From Ferruginibacter sp. (GTDB taxonomy: Bacteria; Bacteroidota; Bacteroidia; Chitinophagales; Chitinophagaceae): a stretch of DNA of 15,456 nucleotides. A program made the translations under genes and the position numbers. This document shows positions 1 through 8,300 of the stretch, piece after piece. Location of the stretch: positions 1-15,456 of the forward strand of contig JANXOQ010000071.1 of the NCBI GenBank assembly GCA_025357775.1, written 5' to 3'. Under the pieces are notes generated by a model. The model did not search any database. It saw only the letters and a list, made by a program, of their open reading frames with translations, and was not told the DNA's origin. Every line of letters starts with the position of its first letter. Position 1 is the first letter of the stretch.

Positions 1-305
1 TAAAAAATAATTTTTAGTAAGCAACAATATTTTAAAAAGTTATTCGTTATTAATTAGAACATTTAATTGCTATCAAAAAAAAGTATTGTACAAGATATTT
101 ACTTCGAGCATAAAATCTATTTGTATCATAATGTGTTTAATAATTGTTTAACAGAAATGCACTATTAAACTTTATGTTTTAAAAAATTAGAATATTGAGT
201 TAGTATAAATATGAAAAAGTAAAATTTTATAAAGAAATTATCTTCAAAAACTAGGTCTTCAATTAACATAAGTAAATAATTACGAATAAACTTTAAAAAA
301 TAATT
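1..305. other. AT-rich non-coding region upstream of the first gene
   Basis: This stretch is extremely AT-rich and full of stop codons in all frames. I see no gene, RNA or convincing hairpin in it. It must carry the promoter for the secreted-protein pair that starts at 306, but I found no clean match to the Bacteroidota -33/-7 promoter pattern (TTG, about 19-20 bases, TAnnTTTG). The left neighbour lies outside the window. Confidence 0.6.
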
Positions 306-2003
306 ATGTTCAAACAATTTAAAACAACAGCCGCAGCCATGCTATTTTTAGTAAGCGCTGCTAATGCACAACTTACTATAAGTAGTGGTGCTGTTTTTAA
401 TATACAAACTGGAGCTTTGGTTACAGTGCAGGGTGATGTATTAAGCAATGCAGACATTACTGGGGCTGGCAAAGTAGTATTAAAAGGGAGTATGAACCAA
501 AATGTAAATATGAATGGCTTTACCATACCGAATTTGGAAATGGATAATGCTGCAAATGCTACACTAACTGGTAATGCTAATATAGGAAGTTCAATACTTT
601 TTACCAATGGTAAAATATTAGTAGGTGCTAGTAATGCTACTATTGCAAGTGATGCAATTACAACTGGTGCCTCATCTACAAGATATTTTGAAACAAATGG
701 TATAGGTGAAGTTAGAAAAACAATGGATGGTGTAGGGTCAAATGCCAATGGCTTTATTTTTCCAGTGGGAAATAATAATCAATATAGACCAGTGTCTATG
801 GCTGTGACAGGTGCTACTTATGGCTCTTCGCCTTATGTTGGAGTTAGAAATGTAAGCTTAGCTGCACCTACAAAACCGATTAGCATTGCATCTTACATAG
901 AAACACATTGGCCTGTAAGCAAAAGCGCTATAACCTCTGGAAATGTTGTTCTTACTGGTAGTTATGTAGATCCAACTGATGTAGTTGTAGGTATAAAGGC
1001 TAATTTAAAAGGATATTATTATAATGGTACAGATTGGAGTTCTACATCAGGTAATAATAATGCTGTAACTAATACAGTTGGAAATCTAATAACTGCAAAT
1101 AATGGAATATTATATGGCATGAACAAATATGTATTAGTAGATGCTAAGGCATTGCTGCAAGGGCCATATGATGCTTCAACTGGTTTAATGTCTGAAGGTT
1201 TAAGGACAGGTACAGGGGGTATTAAAATACCATTTAACGAGCCTTACAGAACAGCAGCGTATAATGATGGTTTTATACATGTCAATAATAGCATTTTAGA
1301 ATCTACTACTACAGGTGTGTTGGGCTCTCAAGCAAGTGTAAACGACAACATTGTTGATTGGGTATACTTAGAACTTAGGAATAATACAACTGGTGTAGGC
1401 TCTGTTATACAAACTCGTAGTGGATTATTAAAAAGAAATGGAAATATCGTTGATGTAGATGGGATAAGCCCGATTACTTTTAACAATGTTGCCGATGCAC
1501 AGTATACTATTGCTGTTAGACATAGAAATCATTTGGGTTTAGCAACTGATATTACTGTAAACAGACAAAGCTTGACAGAGAATAAAGTAGCTTCCCCAGT
1601 TATTGATTTTAGAACATTTACCGATGCTAATTTGTTTGGAACATCTACAGCATATGCAACAACTACAAATAGTGCAAGTGCAGCTATTCTTCCAAGTGCT
1701 ACTGTAAATTTAATGTGGGCAGGCGATGCAGATCATAATTTAAAAGTAAAATACTTTGGTTCATCATCTGATTTGCCAACTGTACTATCAGATGTAACTT
1801 TTGCTCAAGGCAATCCAGCAACACCTTCCTATAGTTATAACTCTGGTTTTGGATATTGGAAAGGGGATATTAATTTAGACGGGAAAGTAAAATACTCTGG
1901 AAGTTCAAATGATGTAGTGGTAATTTTAAACACAATTCTATCTAATCCATCTAACACAGCTTCATCATATAGTTACAACAGTTTTTTTCAACAACTTCCT
2001 TAA
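306..2003 (+). CDS. Secreted surface protein with C-terminal dockerin-like calcium-loop repeats
   Basis: A 565-residue exported protein of unknown function. Residues 1-21 form a signal peptide (basic start, hydrophobic core, cleavage after Ala-Asn-Ala). Residues about 22-130 are short Gly/Asn/Thr-rich strands with repeated 'G-N-A-x-I'-like turns, suggesting a beta-solenoid or beta-sandwich. The middle part is not recognisable. The tail has two related segments, at about 473-483 (GDADHNLKVKY) and 520-530 (GDINLDGKVKY), each followed by a Ser/Asn-Asp stretch and a short helix. Paired Asp/Asn loops of this sort resemble dockerin type I calcium-binding repeats and occur at the ends of many Bacteroidota surface proteins. 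There is no T9SS sorting domain, so release or attachment may rely on another route or a partner. The next gene starts 19 bp downstream and is probably co-transcribed. The ATG at 306 is chosen because it gives an intact signal peptide. Confidence 0.85.
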   Translation: MFKQFKTTAAAMLFLVSAANAQLTISSGAVFNIQTGALVTVQGDVLSNADITGAGKVVLKGSMNQNVNMNGFTIPNLEMDNAANATLTGNANIGSSILFTNGKILVGASNATIASDAITTGASSTRYFETNGIGEVRKTMDGVGSNANGFIFPVGNNNQYRPVSMAVTGATYGSSPYVGVRNVSLAAPTKPISIASYIETHWPVSKSAITSGNVVLTGSYVDPTDVVVGIKANLKGYYYNGTDWSSTSGNNNAVTNTVGNLITANNGILYGMNKYVLVDAKALLQGPYDASTGLMSEGLRTGTGGIKIPFNEPYRTAAYNDGFIHVNNSILESTTTGVLGSQASVNDNIVDWVYLELRNNTTGVGSVIQTRSGLLKRNGNIVDVDGISPITFNNVADAQYTIAVRHRNHLGLATDITVNRQSLTENKVASPVIDFRTFTDANLFGTSTAYATTTNSASAAILPSATVNLMWAGDADHNLKVKYFGSSSDLPTVLSDVTFAQGNPATPSYSYNSGFGYWKGDINLDGKVKYSGSSNDVVVILNTILSNPSNTASSYSYNSFFQQLP

Positions 2004-2022
2004 ATTTATTAAATAAAAATAT

Positions 2023-3144
2023 ATGAAAAAATTAATTTTAAGCAATTTTATTTTGATGTTAATGTTTTGTACATCGTTTGCACAGACAATTGCATATAAA
2101 GTTGTATACAATAGTGTATCTGACAAATTTGAAGCTTATGTTACCTCAACTGTTAATGTTATAGCTCTGCCAGTTGGTCCTTCATCTTTCCCAGTCATGT
2201 TTGAACCTGGAGTTATTACCTCAGCTGCTGTAGTAAGTGGCTCATTTTATGGAGGTACATGGGGGTACAATGATAATGCAACATACCCAGCAACTGACCC
2301 TAATTTTCCAAATCATAAATTTATTCTTTTTACTACCCTTGGTGCAAATTCACCAACATTACCTGCTAATGTTCCAGTAAAGCTATTTGAATTTAGCTTT
2401 GCTGCAACTTCTTCTAACTGTTTGGCAAAAAATTTGAGAGTTATTAGATATCTTCTTGAAGATATATTACCTGTAGACCCTACTTATGACGTAACACCTT
2501 TTTTATATTATAACGGTAGAGAGAATTACCCAACAAATACTTCTACAGTGCTACAAAACTGTACACAACTTTCTGTATTGCCAGTTAAATTTACTTTGTT
2601 TGATGTGGCTAAAAAAGATAACGATGCTCTTATAAATTGGGCTGTAAGCAATGAAGATGCAAACACCAATCGTTACGAAATTGAAAGAAGTACTGATGGT
2701 GTTTCCTTTGAAGCTATTCAAACATTGTTACCACAAAATAATGGTCTATCAACAAATAATTATTCTAAAACAGACGCTAGTTTAACTAATATAAAAAGTG
2801 TAGGATTAATACTTTACTATAGAATAAAGCAGGTTGATAATGATGGTAAAACTTCGTTTACCGACATAAAGATGGTACGTTTAGGTAATAAATCTAATTT
2901 GATAACTGCGTTTCCTAATCCCGTTAAAGATTTTACAACAGTGCAAATGGAATTTGCCAAGGCAGAACAAGTAACAATGAGTTTATGTAATGTGGATGGA
3001 AAAACAGTGCAGAATTTTACACTTCAAGCAGTAAAAGGCATTAACACTAAGAAAGTTGATTTGAATAATTTACCATCTGGCAATTATATGTTAAAAGTAA
3101 CAACAGCGTCTGATGTGAAAACTATAAAATTGATAAAACTATAA
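2023..3144 (+). CDS. T9SS type A sorting-domain secreted protein
   Basis: A 373-residue exported protein. Residues 1-20 are a signal peptide (Lys-Lys start, hydrophobic core, cut before Gln). Residues about 22-180 form an unassigned beta-rich domain with aromatic/Gly motifs and two cysteines; its position beside a dockerin-like protein invites a cohesin-like reading, but this is only a guess. Residues about 186-285 (beginning LPVKFTLFDV, then ALINWAVSNE and YEIERSTDG) are the fibronectin-III-like module that commonly precedes sorting domains in Bacteroidota. Residues 291-373 are a T9SS type A domain: the FPNP motif at 297-300, the L-P-S-G-x-Y near 350-355 and a Lys/Ile-rich end. The family is exported through the outer membrane by T9SS and the tail is normally cleaved. 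It forms a two-gene unit with the preceding secreted protein and is followed by an intrinsic terminator. The substrate or ligand is unknown. Confidence 0.88.
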   Translation: MKKLILSNFILMLMFCTSFAQTIAYKVVYNSVSDKFEAYVTSTVNVIALPVGPSSFPVMFEPGVITSAAVVSGSFYGGTWGYNDNATYPATDPNFPNHKFILFTTLGANSPTLPANVPVKLFEFSFAATSSNCLAKNLRVIRYLLEDILPVDPTYDVTPFLYYNGRENYPTNTSTVLQNCTQLSVLPVKFTLFDVAKKDNDALINWAVSNEDANTNRYEIERSTDGVSFEAIQTLLPQNNGLSTNNYSKTDASLTNIKSVGLILYYRIKQVDNDGKTSFTDIKMVRLGNKSNLITAFPNPVKDFTTVQMEFAKAEQVTMSLCNVDGKTVQNFTLQAVKGINTKKVDLNNLPSGNYMLKVTTASDVKTIKLIKL

Positions 3145-3183
3145 TTTTTTTAGAATTAATAATAGGGGGTGACAATACAAAAG

Positions 3184-3222
3184 CGGTAGCAAGTTTATTA
3201 ACAACTTAGCTGCCGTTTTTTT
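3184..3222 (+). terminator. Rho-independent terminator after the secreted-protein pair
   Basis: The left arm CGGTAGCAAGTT (3184-3195) pairs with the right arm AACTTAGCTGCCG (3203-3215), giving 12 base pairs with one G-T wobble and one bulged A. The loop is 7 bases, and a run of seven T follows at 3216-3222. It lies 40 bp past the stop codon of the T9SS type A protein and closes that transcription unit. It also separates that unit from trmD. Confidence 0.85.
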
Positions 3223-3414
3223 GGTGTATAAGCTGTCAAATTTTTTTGGTTATTTTGTAATGTTTTAAAAGGCTTTAGGTAAAATATTTTTCTTGAAATA
3301 TGAATATTGACTAACTACGGTTTAAAAATTATTGATATAGACATTTCTCATTAAAAATATAAAAATGCATGATGCATAAATCCATAATCCGAAACGATAC
3401 AATCACCAAATTAT

Positions 3415-4089
3415 ATGACAATAGATATTATTAGTGTAGTGCCAGATTTATTATCCTCTCCTTTCGCTCATTCTATTATGAAACGAGCCTCCGATAAAGG
3501 ATTGTTACAAGTAAATGTTATTAACCTTAGGGAATACACTACCTACGCTCGTGCGCAAGTAGACGACTATCAATTTGGTGGCGGTGCAGGTATGGTACTA
3601 ATGATAGAGCCTTTGGTAAATGCAGTAGAGCATTTGCAAAAAGAAAAGCAATATGACGATGTAATATACCTTACGCCTGATGGAGAAACGTTTAACCAAA
3701 AAATGGCAAATACACTTTCTTTAAAAAAAAACTTGCTTATGATATGTGGGCATTACAAAGGAATAGACCAAAGATTTAGAGATCATTTTGTAACAAAAGA
3801 AATATCTATTGGTGATTATGTACTTAGTGGAGGAGAGCTAGCCGCAGCAGTACTTACAGACGCAATAGGTAGATTACTGCCAGGAGTATTAAATGATGAA
3901 ACTAGTGCACTTACTGATTCTTTTCAAGACAATTTGCTATCGCCACCCGTATATACTAGGCCAGAAATATACAGAGGCTGGGCTATACCCAATGTACTTA
4001 AAAGTGGCAACCATAAACTTATAGAAGAATGGCGGCATGAGCAAGCAATAGAAAGAACAACACTGAGGCGGCCAGATATTTTAGAGTAA
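3415..4089 (+). CDS. trmD: tRNA (guanine-N1-)-methyltransferase TrmD
   Basis: TrmD methylates N1 of G37 in tRNAs with G at position 36, using S-adenosylmethionine, and thereby prevents +1 frameshifting. The 224-residue length is close to the usual 225-255. Family landmarks are present in order: the N-terminal IDIISVVPDL segment; the QVDDYQFGGGAGMV loop (about 48-61); and the deep trefoil-knot SAM site built from YLTPDGETF (85-93), GHYKGIDQR (112-120) and SIGDYVLSGGEL (131-142). The conserved acidic residue of the DSF motif is at Asp168, corresponding to Asp169 of the E. coli enzyme, the proposed catalytic base. The C-terminal tRNA-binding domain carries YTRPEIYRGW and the ending EEWRHEQAIERT. 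The usual partners rimM, rpsP and rplS are not adjacent, so trmD stands alone here, flanked by a terminator upstream and a convergent gene downstream. Confidence 0.97.
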   Translation: MTIDIISVVPDLLSSPFAHSIMKRASDKGLLQVNVINLREYTTYARAQVDDYQFGGGAGMVLMIEPLVNAVEHLQKEKQYDDVIYLTPDGETFNQKMANTLSLKKNLLMICGHYKGIDQRFRDHFVTKEISIGDYVLSGGELAAAVLTDAIGRLLPGVLNDETSALTDSFQDNLLSPPVYTRPEIYRGWAIPNVLKSGNHKLIEEWRHEQAIERTTLRRPDILE

Positions 4090-4092
4090 ATA

Positions 4093-4109
4093 TTTTAAAT
4101 TTTTTAAAA
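4093..4109. terminator. Possible weak bidirectional terminator between convergent genes
   Basis: TTTTAAA (4093-4099) and TTTAAAA (4103-4109) can pair around a 3-base loop in the 40-bp gap between the convergent trmD and B12-binding genes. The stem is all A-T, so it is weak; the location is the main argument. It could equally be chance in such AT-rich DNA. Confidence 0.25.
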
Positions 4110-4129
4110 CATTCTTGTAAAATTTTTCG

Positions 4130-4549
4130 TTAAAAATCTCTATTATCAGCAACCCAATTTTTTATGTAGTTAGAAATTTCACCAAAAGTTGTACCAGGCG
4201 GAAAGAGTTTTCCAGTACCCATTTCGTTTAGCGTTTCCATATCATCTTCTGGTATAATGCCTCCTCCTGTAAGCAACACATCATTCATTTTTTTTTCTTT
4301 AAGCAGTGCCATTATTTTTGGAAAAACGGTCATGTGAGCTCCACTTAAAATACTAACACCTATTGCATCCACATCTTCTTGCAATGCAGCATTTACTACC
4401 ATTTCAGGTGTTTGGCGTAGCCCAGTATATATTACCTCCATGCCTGCATCTCGTAGTGCAGTAGCTATTACTTTTGCACCACGGTCGTGCCCATCTAGCC
4501 CCACTTTAGCTACTAATATTCTTACTGGTCTATTTAATGTTTTACTCAA
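4130..4549 (-). CDS. Stand-alone cobalamin-binding subunit of a methylmalonyl-CoA-type mutase
   Basis: The 139-residue protein is a free-standing B12-binding domain of the methylmalonyl-CoA mutase C-terminal type. The signature D-x-H-x-x-G is at Asp19-His21-Gly24 (within [13 protein letters not shown]), with His21 the lower axial cobalt ligand in characterised family members. The other nucleotide-tail-binding motifs follow: S-I-L at 66-68 and the glycine run TGGGIIP at 94-100. The segment LFPPGT (115-120) matches the FGPGT motif of mutases. Such small subunits pair with a separate catalytic large subunit (methylmalonyl-CoA or isobutyryl-CoA mutase-like) to rearrange acyl-CoA carbon skeletons; no large subunit is in this window. 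The start is TTG at 4549-4547: no in-frame ATG lies just upstream, and the next Met (residue 36) would remove the B12 motif. The gene converges on trmD and diverges from the secreted-protein operon at 4949. Confidence 0.9.
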   Translation of the reverse strand: MSKTLNRPVRILVAKVGLDGHDRGAKVIATALRDAGMEVIYTGLRQTPEMVVNAALQEDVDAIGVSILSGAHMTVFPKIMALLKEKKMNDVLLTGGGIIPEDDMETLNEMGTGKLFPPGTTFGEISNYIKNWVADNRDF

Positions 4550-4948
4550 AGTATTTTTTTTATTGTAAATGTAAAGTAAATTAATGTTTTTATTTTAGAT
4601 CCTTTAATCAAGCATATTTTGTTAGTATATTCTGTTTTACATTGTTAAATTTTATTGCCAATAATACCTAATAACAAGCCAAAATTAATTTTATGGTAAG
4701 ATTATTTTGAGTTTTAACAAGTTAAATTAGAGATATATTTTTACTCATTTTTTAAAGTTTTATAAGCCTTGTATTTGTTATAGAATTTTAATAATTACAA
4801 ATTATTTGAAAATTACATATACATGCGTACTTTATTTTACTTTAAAAGATTTTGCCAATAAATTTGAAACTTATTAAGATTTCATTAAATTTAATAAAAA
4901 TGGTATATTAGTGTTTTATTATCTTTCAAATTTTATAATTTATCTGTA
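4550..4948. other. AT-rich divergent intergenic region
   Basis: About 400 bp between the minus-strand B12-binding gene and the plus-strand secreted-protein pair, very AT-rich with no coding sequence I can support. It should hold promoters in both directions. On the minus strand the sequence complementary to 4680-4687 reads TAATTTTG, a match to the Bacteroidota -7 pattern TAnnTTTG, but no TTG sits at the right distance, so I do not call it as a promoter. No stable GC-containing hairpin is visible. Confidence 0.5.
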
Positions 4949-5329
4949 ATGAAAACTAAACCGTTCATTTTGTTTTTTTTCTTTGTACTTATCTCTCATT
5001 TATCTAACGGGCAAATAAAGCTTGACCCAACTAACCCAAATGCAAAGCATGACGAAGTTTTAAGACTTACTGATATAAGTGTTAATGTTAATTTACCACT
5101 ATATGTTATTAATGAATTAAAAGAGTATGCGAAATCAGCTAAGATTCAAGAAAAATTGGTAATGAGATACGATTATATTTTTAAAGCAATGGTTAATCAA
5201 AAGCTTAAAAAAGAGGAGTGTGTTTTTGTGTGTGATTACTTTTTACAAACTTGTAAAAACTGCATTACGGGCTATCCGATTACCCTAATACAGAAAATTA
5301 AACAATCATTAGTATCAAAAGAATATTAG
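4949..5329 (+). CDS. Small exported protein of unknown function with four clustered cysteines
   Basis: I do not recognise this 126-residue protein. Residues 1-21 form a signal peptide with a Phe-rich hydrophobic core (cut after Ser-Asn-Gly). The mature part is about 105 residues, predicted mixed helix, with a Lys-rich middle and four cysteines at 91, 95, 102 and 105 in the pattern C-x3-C-x6-C-x2-C. These could form two disulfides in the periplasm or bind a metal. It ends 4 bp before the start of the giant adhesin-like protein, so the two are almost certainly one operon. The context suggests an accessory role for that protein (periplasmic helper or co-secreted partner), which is inference only. 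There is no lipobox cysteine after the signal peptide and no T9SS tail. Confidence 0.8.
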   Translation: MKTKPFILFFFFVLISHLSNGQIKLDPTNPNAKHDEVLRLTDISVNVNLPLYVINELKEYAKSAKIQEKLVMRYDYIFKAMVNQKLKKEECVFVCDYFLQTCKNCITGYPITLIQKIKQSLVSKEY

Positions 5330-5333
5330 AAAA

Positions 5334-8300
5334 ATGATTAAATTTATACACAGATACTTTGTTATCTTACTTTGTTTTTCAATTAAATTTTCATTTGCTC
5401 AATTTATTACAACTACTGTTAATCCTGCTATTACGGGTAAATTAGCGAATTGTATAGCTGTTAATGGTTTGCCTACTGTTACAGTAAAATTTCTATCTGG
5501 AGCAGGTTCAAATTTGAATGCATCTGGGTCTTTAGTTATTTTAGATCCATGTGATACTTCCCTAGTAGAAATCTCAATTAATAATGTAAGGTGGGATAAT
5601 GGTGCACCTGATTTAAATTGGTTGCATAGTGTATATTTCCCAGCCTCTACAGGATTTCTTTTTCAAAATGCTATTTTACCAGTACCACCAACTACAACAA
5701 CCGCAAGCGGTTGGGTTTTTATGCCAAATGGGTGTACAGGTGTTGGAGGGGGTTGTATTAATAATCCAGCAGGAAATTGTCAGCCTGGCCCTGGCAATGG
5801 TGGTACTGCAGGTGGTCCTGGCTGGTATTACAGGAATATCACAGGTACATCTACAAATGCTGGTTGTTGTCCCGGAGGGCAATCAACTCCTAGCCCATGC
5901 GATAATTGGGGGGATGGAAATCTTTCCTGCAACAATGAATTTCCTATAAAATTTACTGCTAGAATTTGTAATAATGCGTTGACAAACAGCCAGTATTTTT
6001 TAAAGATACGGTTTGACATGGATGGTAATACAGGTTGTTGGGGCTGTCAAAATATTAATGCTCGTAGTGAAATTGTTTTTTCGATAAACATCGTCCCTTT
6101 TACTACTACGCTTTTTAGTCCAACTCCTACAGCAACTCCTCCATTAAAAACCTGCACTCCAGTTTTAACATTTAGCGATACCTTAAAAGGAGGGTGTGGA
6201 AATGGTAATACAATTGAATGGTGGACAGCTCCAATAGGCGGTACACTTGTGGGTACAGGTTCTCCATTTGTATATACAGGTGCGGTATGCGCTGGCGGTA
6301 CTACATTATATGCTGCATGTTGCCCTATTGGTAATACTTGTAATAATAGAAAAGCCTTCGTCATACCTAACTCATGTCCTCCGCCTATAGCAATTTCTAA
6401 TATTAGCATAACCGAACCTACATGTGTAACTAACTGTGGCAGTATAAATTTCATTAATGTAACAGGTGCTATTGGGCCTGTTACTTATAGATTATTCCCC
6501 GGAAATATTACAAATAGCACGGGAGTTTTTAATTGCCTACCACTTGGGCCAAGTTATTTTATTACTGTAACTGATAATGTTGATTGTCAAGTAAGTGCAC
6601 CAATTGAATTTATGTTGCCTGTTTGTGGACAACCAATTACTAACCCTATTTCTTATTGTTTAAACCAACCTGCAGTACCGCTTACTGCCACTCTAACAAC
6701 TGGTGGGTCTAACCTTATGTGGTATACAACGCTTATTGGTGGTAGCAGCACTTCTATAGCACCTACGCCTATCACTACGGCTGTAGGTTCTACAATTTAT
6801 TATGTTACTCAAATGGTAAGTGGTGTGGAAAGCACTCCTCGTATGCCGTTGGTAGTATCAGTGCTGCCTTTGCCTTTGCTACCTTTGGTAGCAAGCTCAA
6901 TAAGTTATTGCAAAAATGCAGCTGCTACATCACTAACCGCAAGTGGTACAAACTTACTTTGGTATACTGCTGCTACAGGTGGTATTGGTAGTGCTACAGC
7001 ACCAACGCCAAGCACAGCAACCATTGGTAGTACTACATATTATGTAACCCAATCAAGCACTGCTACGCCATTTTGCGAAAGCCTTAGGGCAGCTATTACT
7101 GTTACCATAAAACCTACAGCAATTGCCACTATAAATATTAGTAGGTGTAGCAATCAATTGCCATTTATATGGAATGGGCAAACCCTAAATGCAGGTGGCA
7201 CTTTTACAAATACTCAACTAGGTGCTAATGGTTGCGATAGTGTAACTACTTTAATCCTCACAGTTAAACCAACTGCAACCGCAATAGTTAATATTAGTAA
7301 GTGCAGTAATCAGCTTCCATTTGTATGGAACGGACAGTCAATAAACTTGGGAGGGGCATATACAAATATACAACTAGCTGCAAATGGTTGTGATAGTGTA
7401 ACTACTCTTAACTTTACAGTAAAACCAACTACAACAGCTATAATTAGTATAAGTAAATGCAATAACCAATTACCTTTTTTATGGAATGGGCAATCACTTA
7501 GTATTGGCGGTACTTATAACAATACCCAAATTGGTGCTAATGGATGCGACAGCACAACAACTTTAAACTTTGCTGTAAAACCTACCACAGCAGCTACAAC
7601 TGCAATAAGTAAATGCAGCAATCAAATACCGTTTATATGGAATGGACAATCGCTAAGTGCAGGTGGAATATTTACAAACACTCAAACTGGTTTTAATGGA
7701 TGTGATAGTACAACGACTTTAAACTTTACTGTAAATCCTACTAAAGCTATAAATATTGCCATAAATAAATGTAGTAATATTCTTCCATTTTTATGGAATG
7801 GGCAAAGCTTAACCACAGCAGGCACATATACAAATACACAAACCAGCACTAATGGATGCGATAGCACTACTACTTTAACCTTTACTGTAATACCAGGTGC
7901 TGCAGCTACTGTAACAGCTAGTGTTTGTAGTAACATATTGCCATATACATGGAATGGACAAATCTTAACTTTATCTGGTACTTATACAAATACGCAACCC
8001 GGGCCTGGTGGCTGTGATAGCATAACCACATTAAATTTTACTGTAAAACCTACATCAAATGCAGCATTAACTATAAGCGTTTGCAATAATACTTTACCAT
8101 ATATTTGGAATGGGCAATCACTAAGTACTGGTGGAATTTACACCAATACCCAAATTGGTTCTAATGGATGCGACAGCACTACAACTTTAAACTTTACTGT
8201 AAAACCTACCACCGCCGCTACAATTGCAATAAGTAAATGTAGCAATCAAATACCGTTTATATGGAATGGACAATCGCTAAGTGCAAGTGGAATATTTACA

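Noticed and set aside
86..123. A TTG followed about 30 bases later by CTATTTG as a -33/-7 promoter for the first gene.
   Set aside because: The -7 part lacks the proper TAnnTTTG spacing and the distance is wrong, so it is no better than background in this AT-rich region.
293..748. A 151-residue minus-strand open frame rich in Pro, Val and Leu.
   Set aside because: It lies antisense to the first secreted-protein gene; its hydrophobic composition is the complement of Thr/Asn/Ala-rich codons, and it has no recognisable domain.
3366..3378. The short palindrome ATGCATgATGCAT upstream of trmD.
   Set aside because: Short and AT-rich, with no second copy seen and no link to a promoter or start; chance is a sufficient explanation.
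5629..6454. Several open frames of 63-135 residues on both strands over the start of the giant gene.
   Set aside because: They are shadows of the long gene, whose frame has a signal peptide, domains and a sorting tail; the shadow frames have biased, low-complexity composition.
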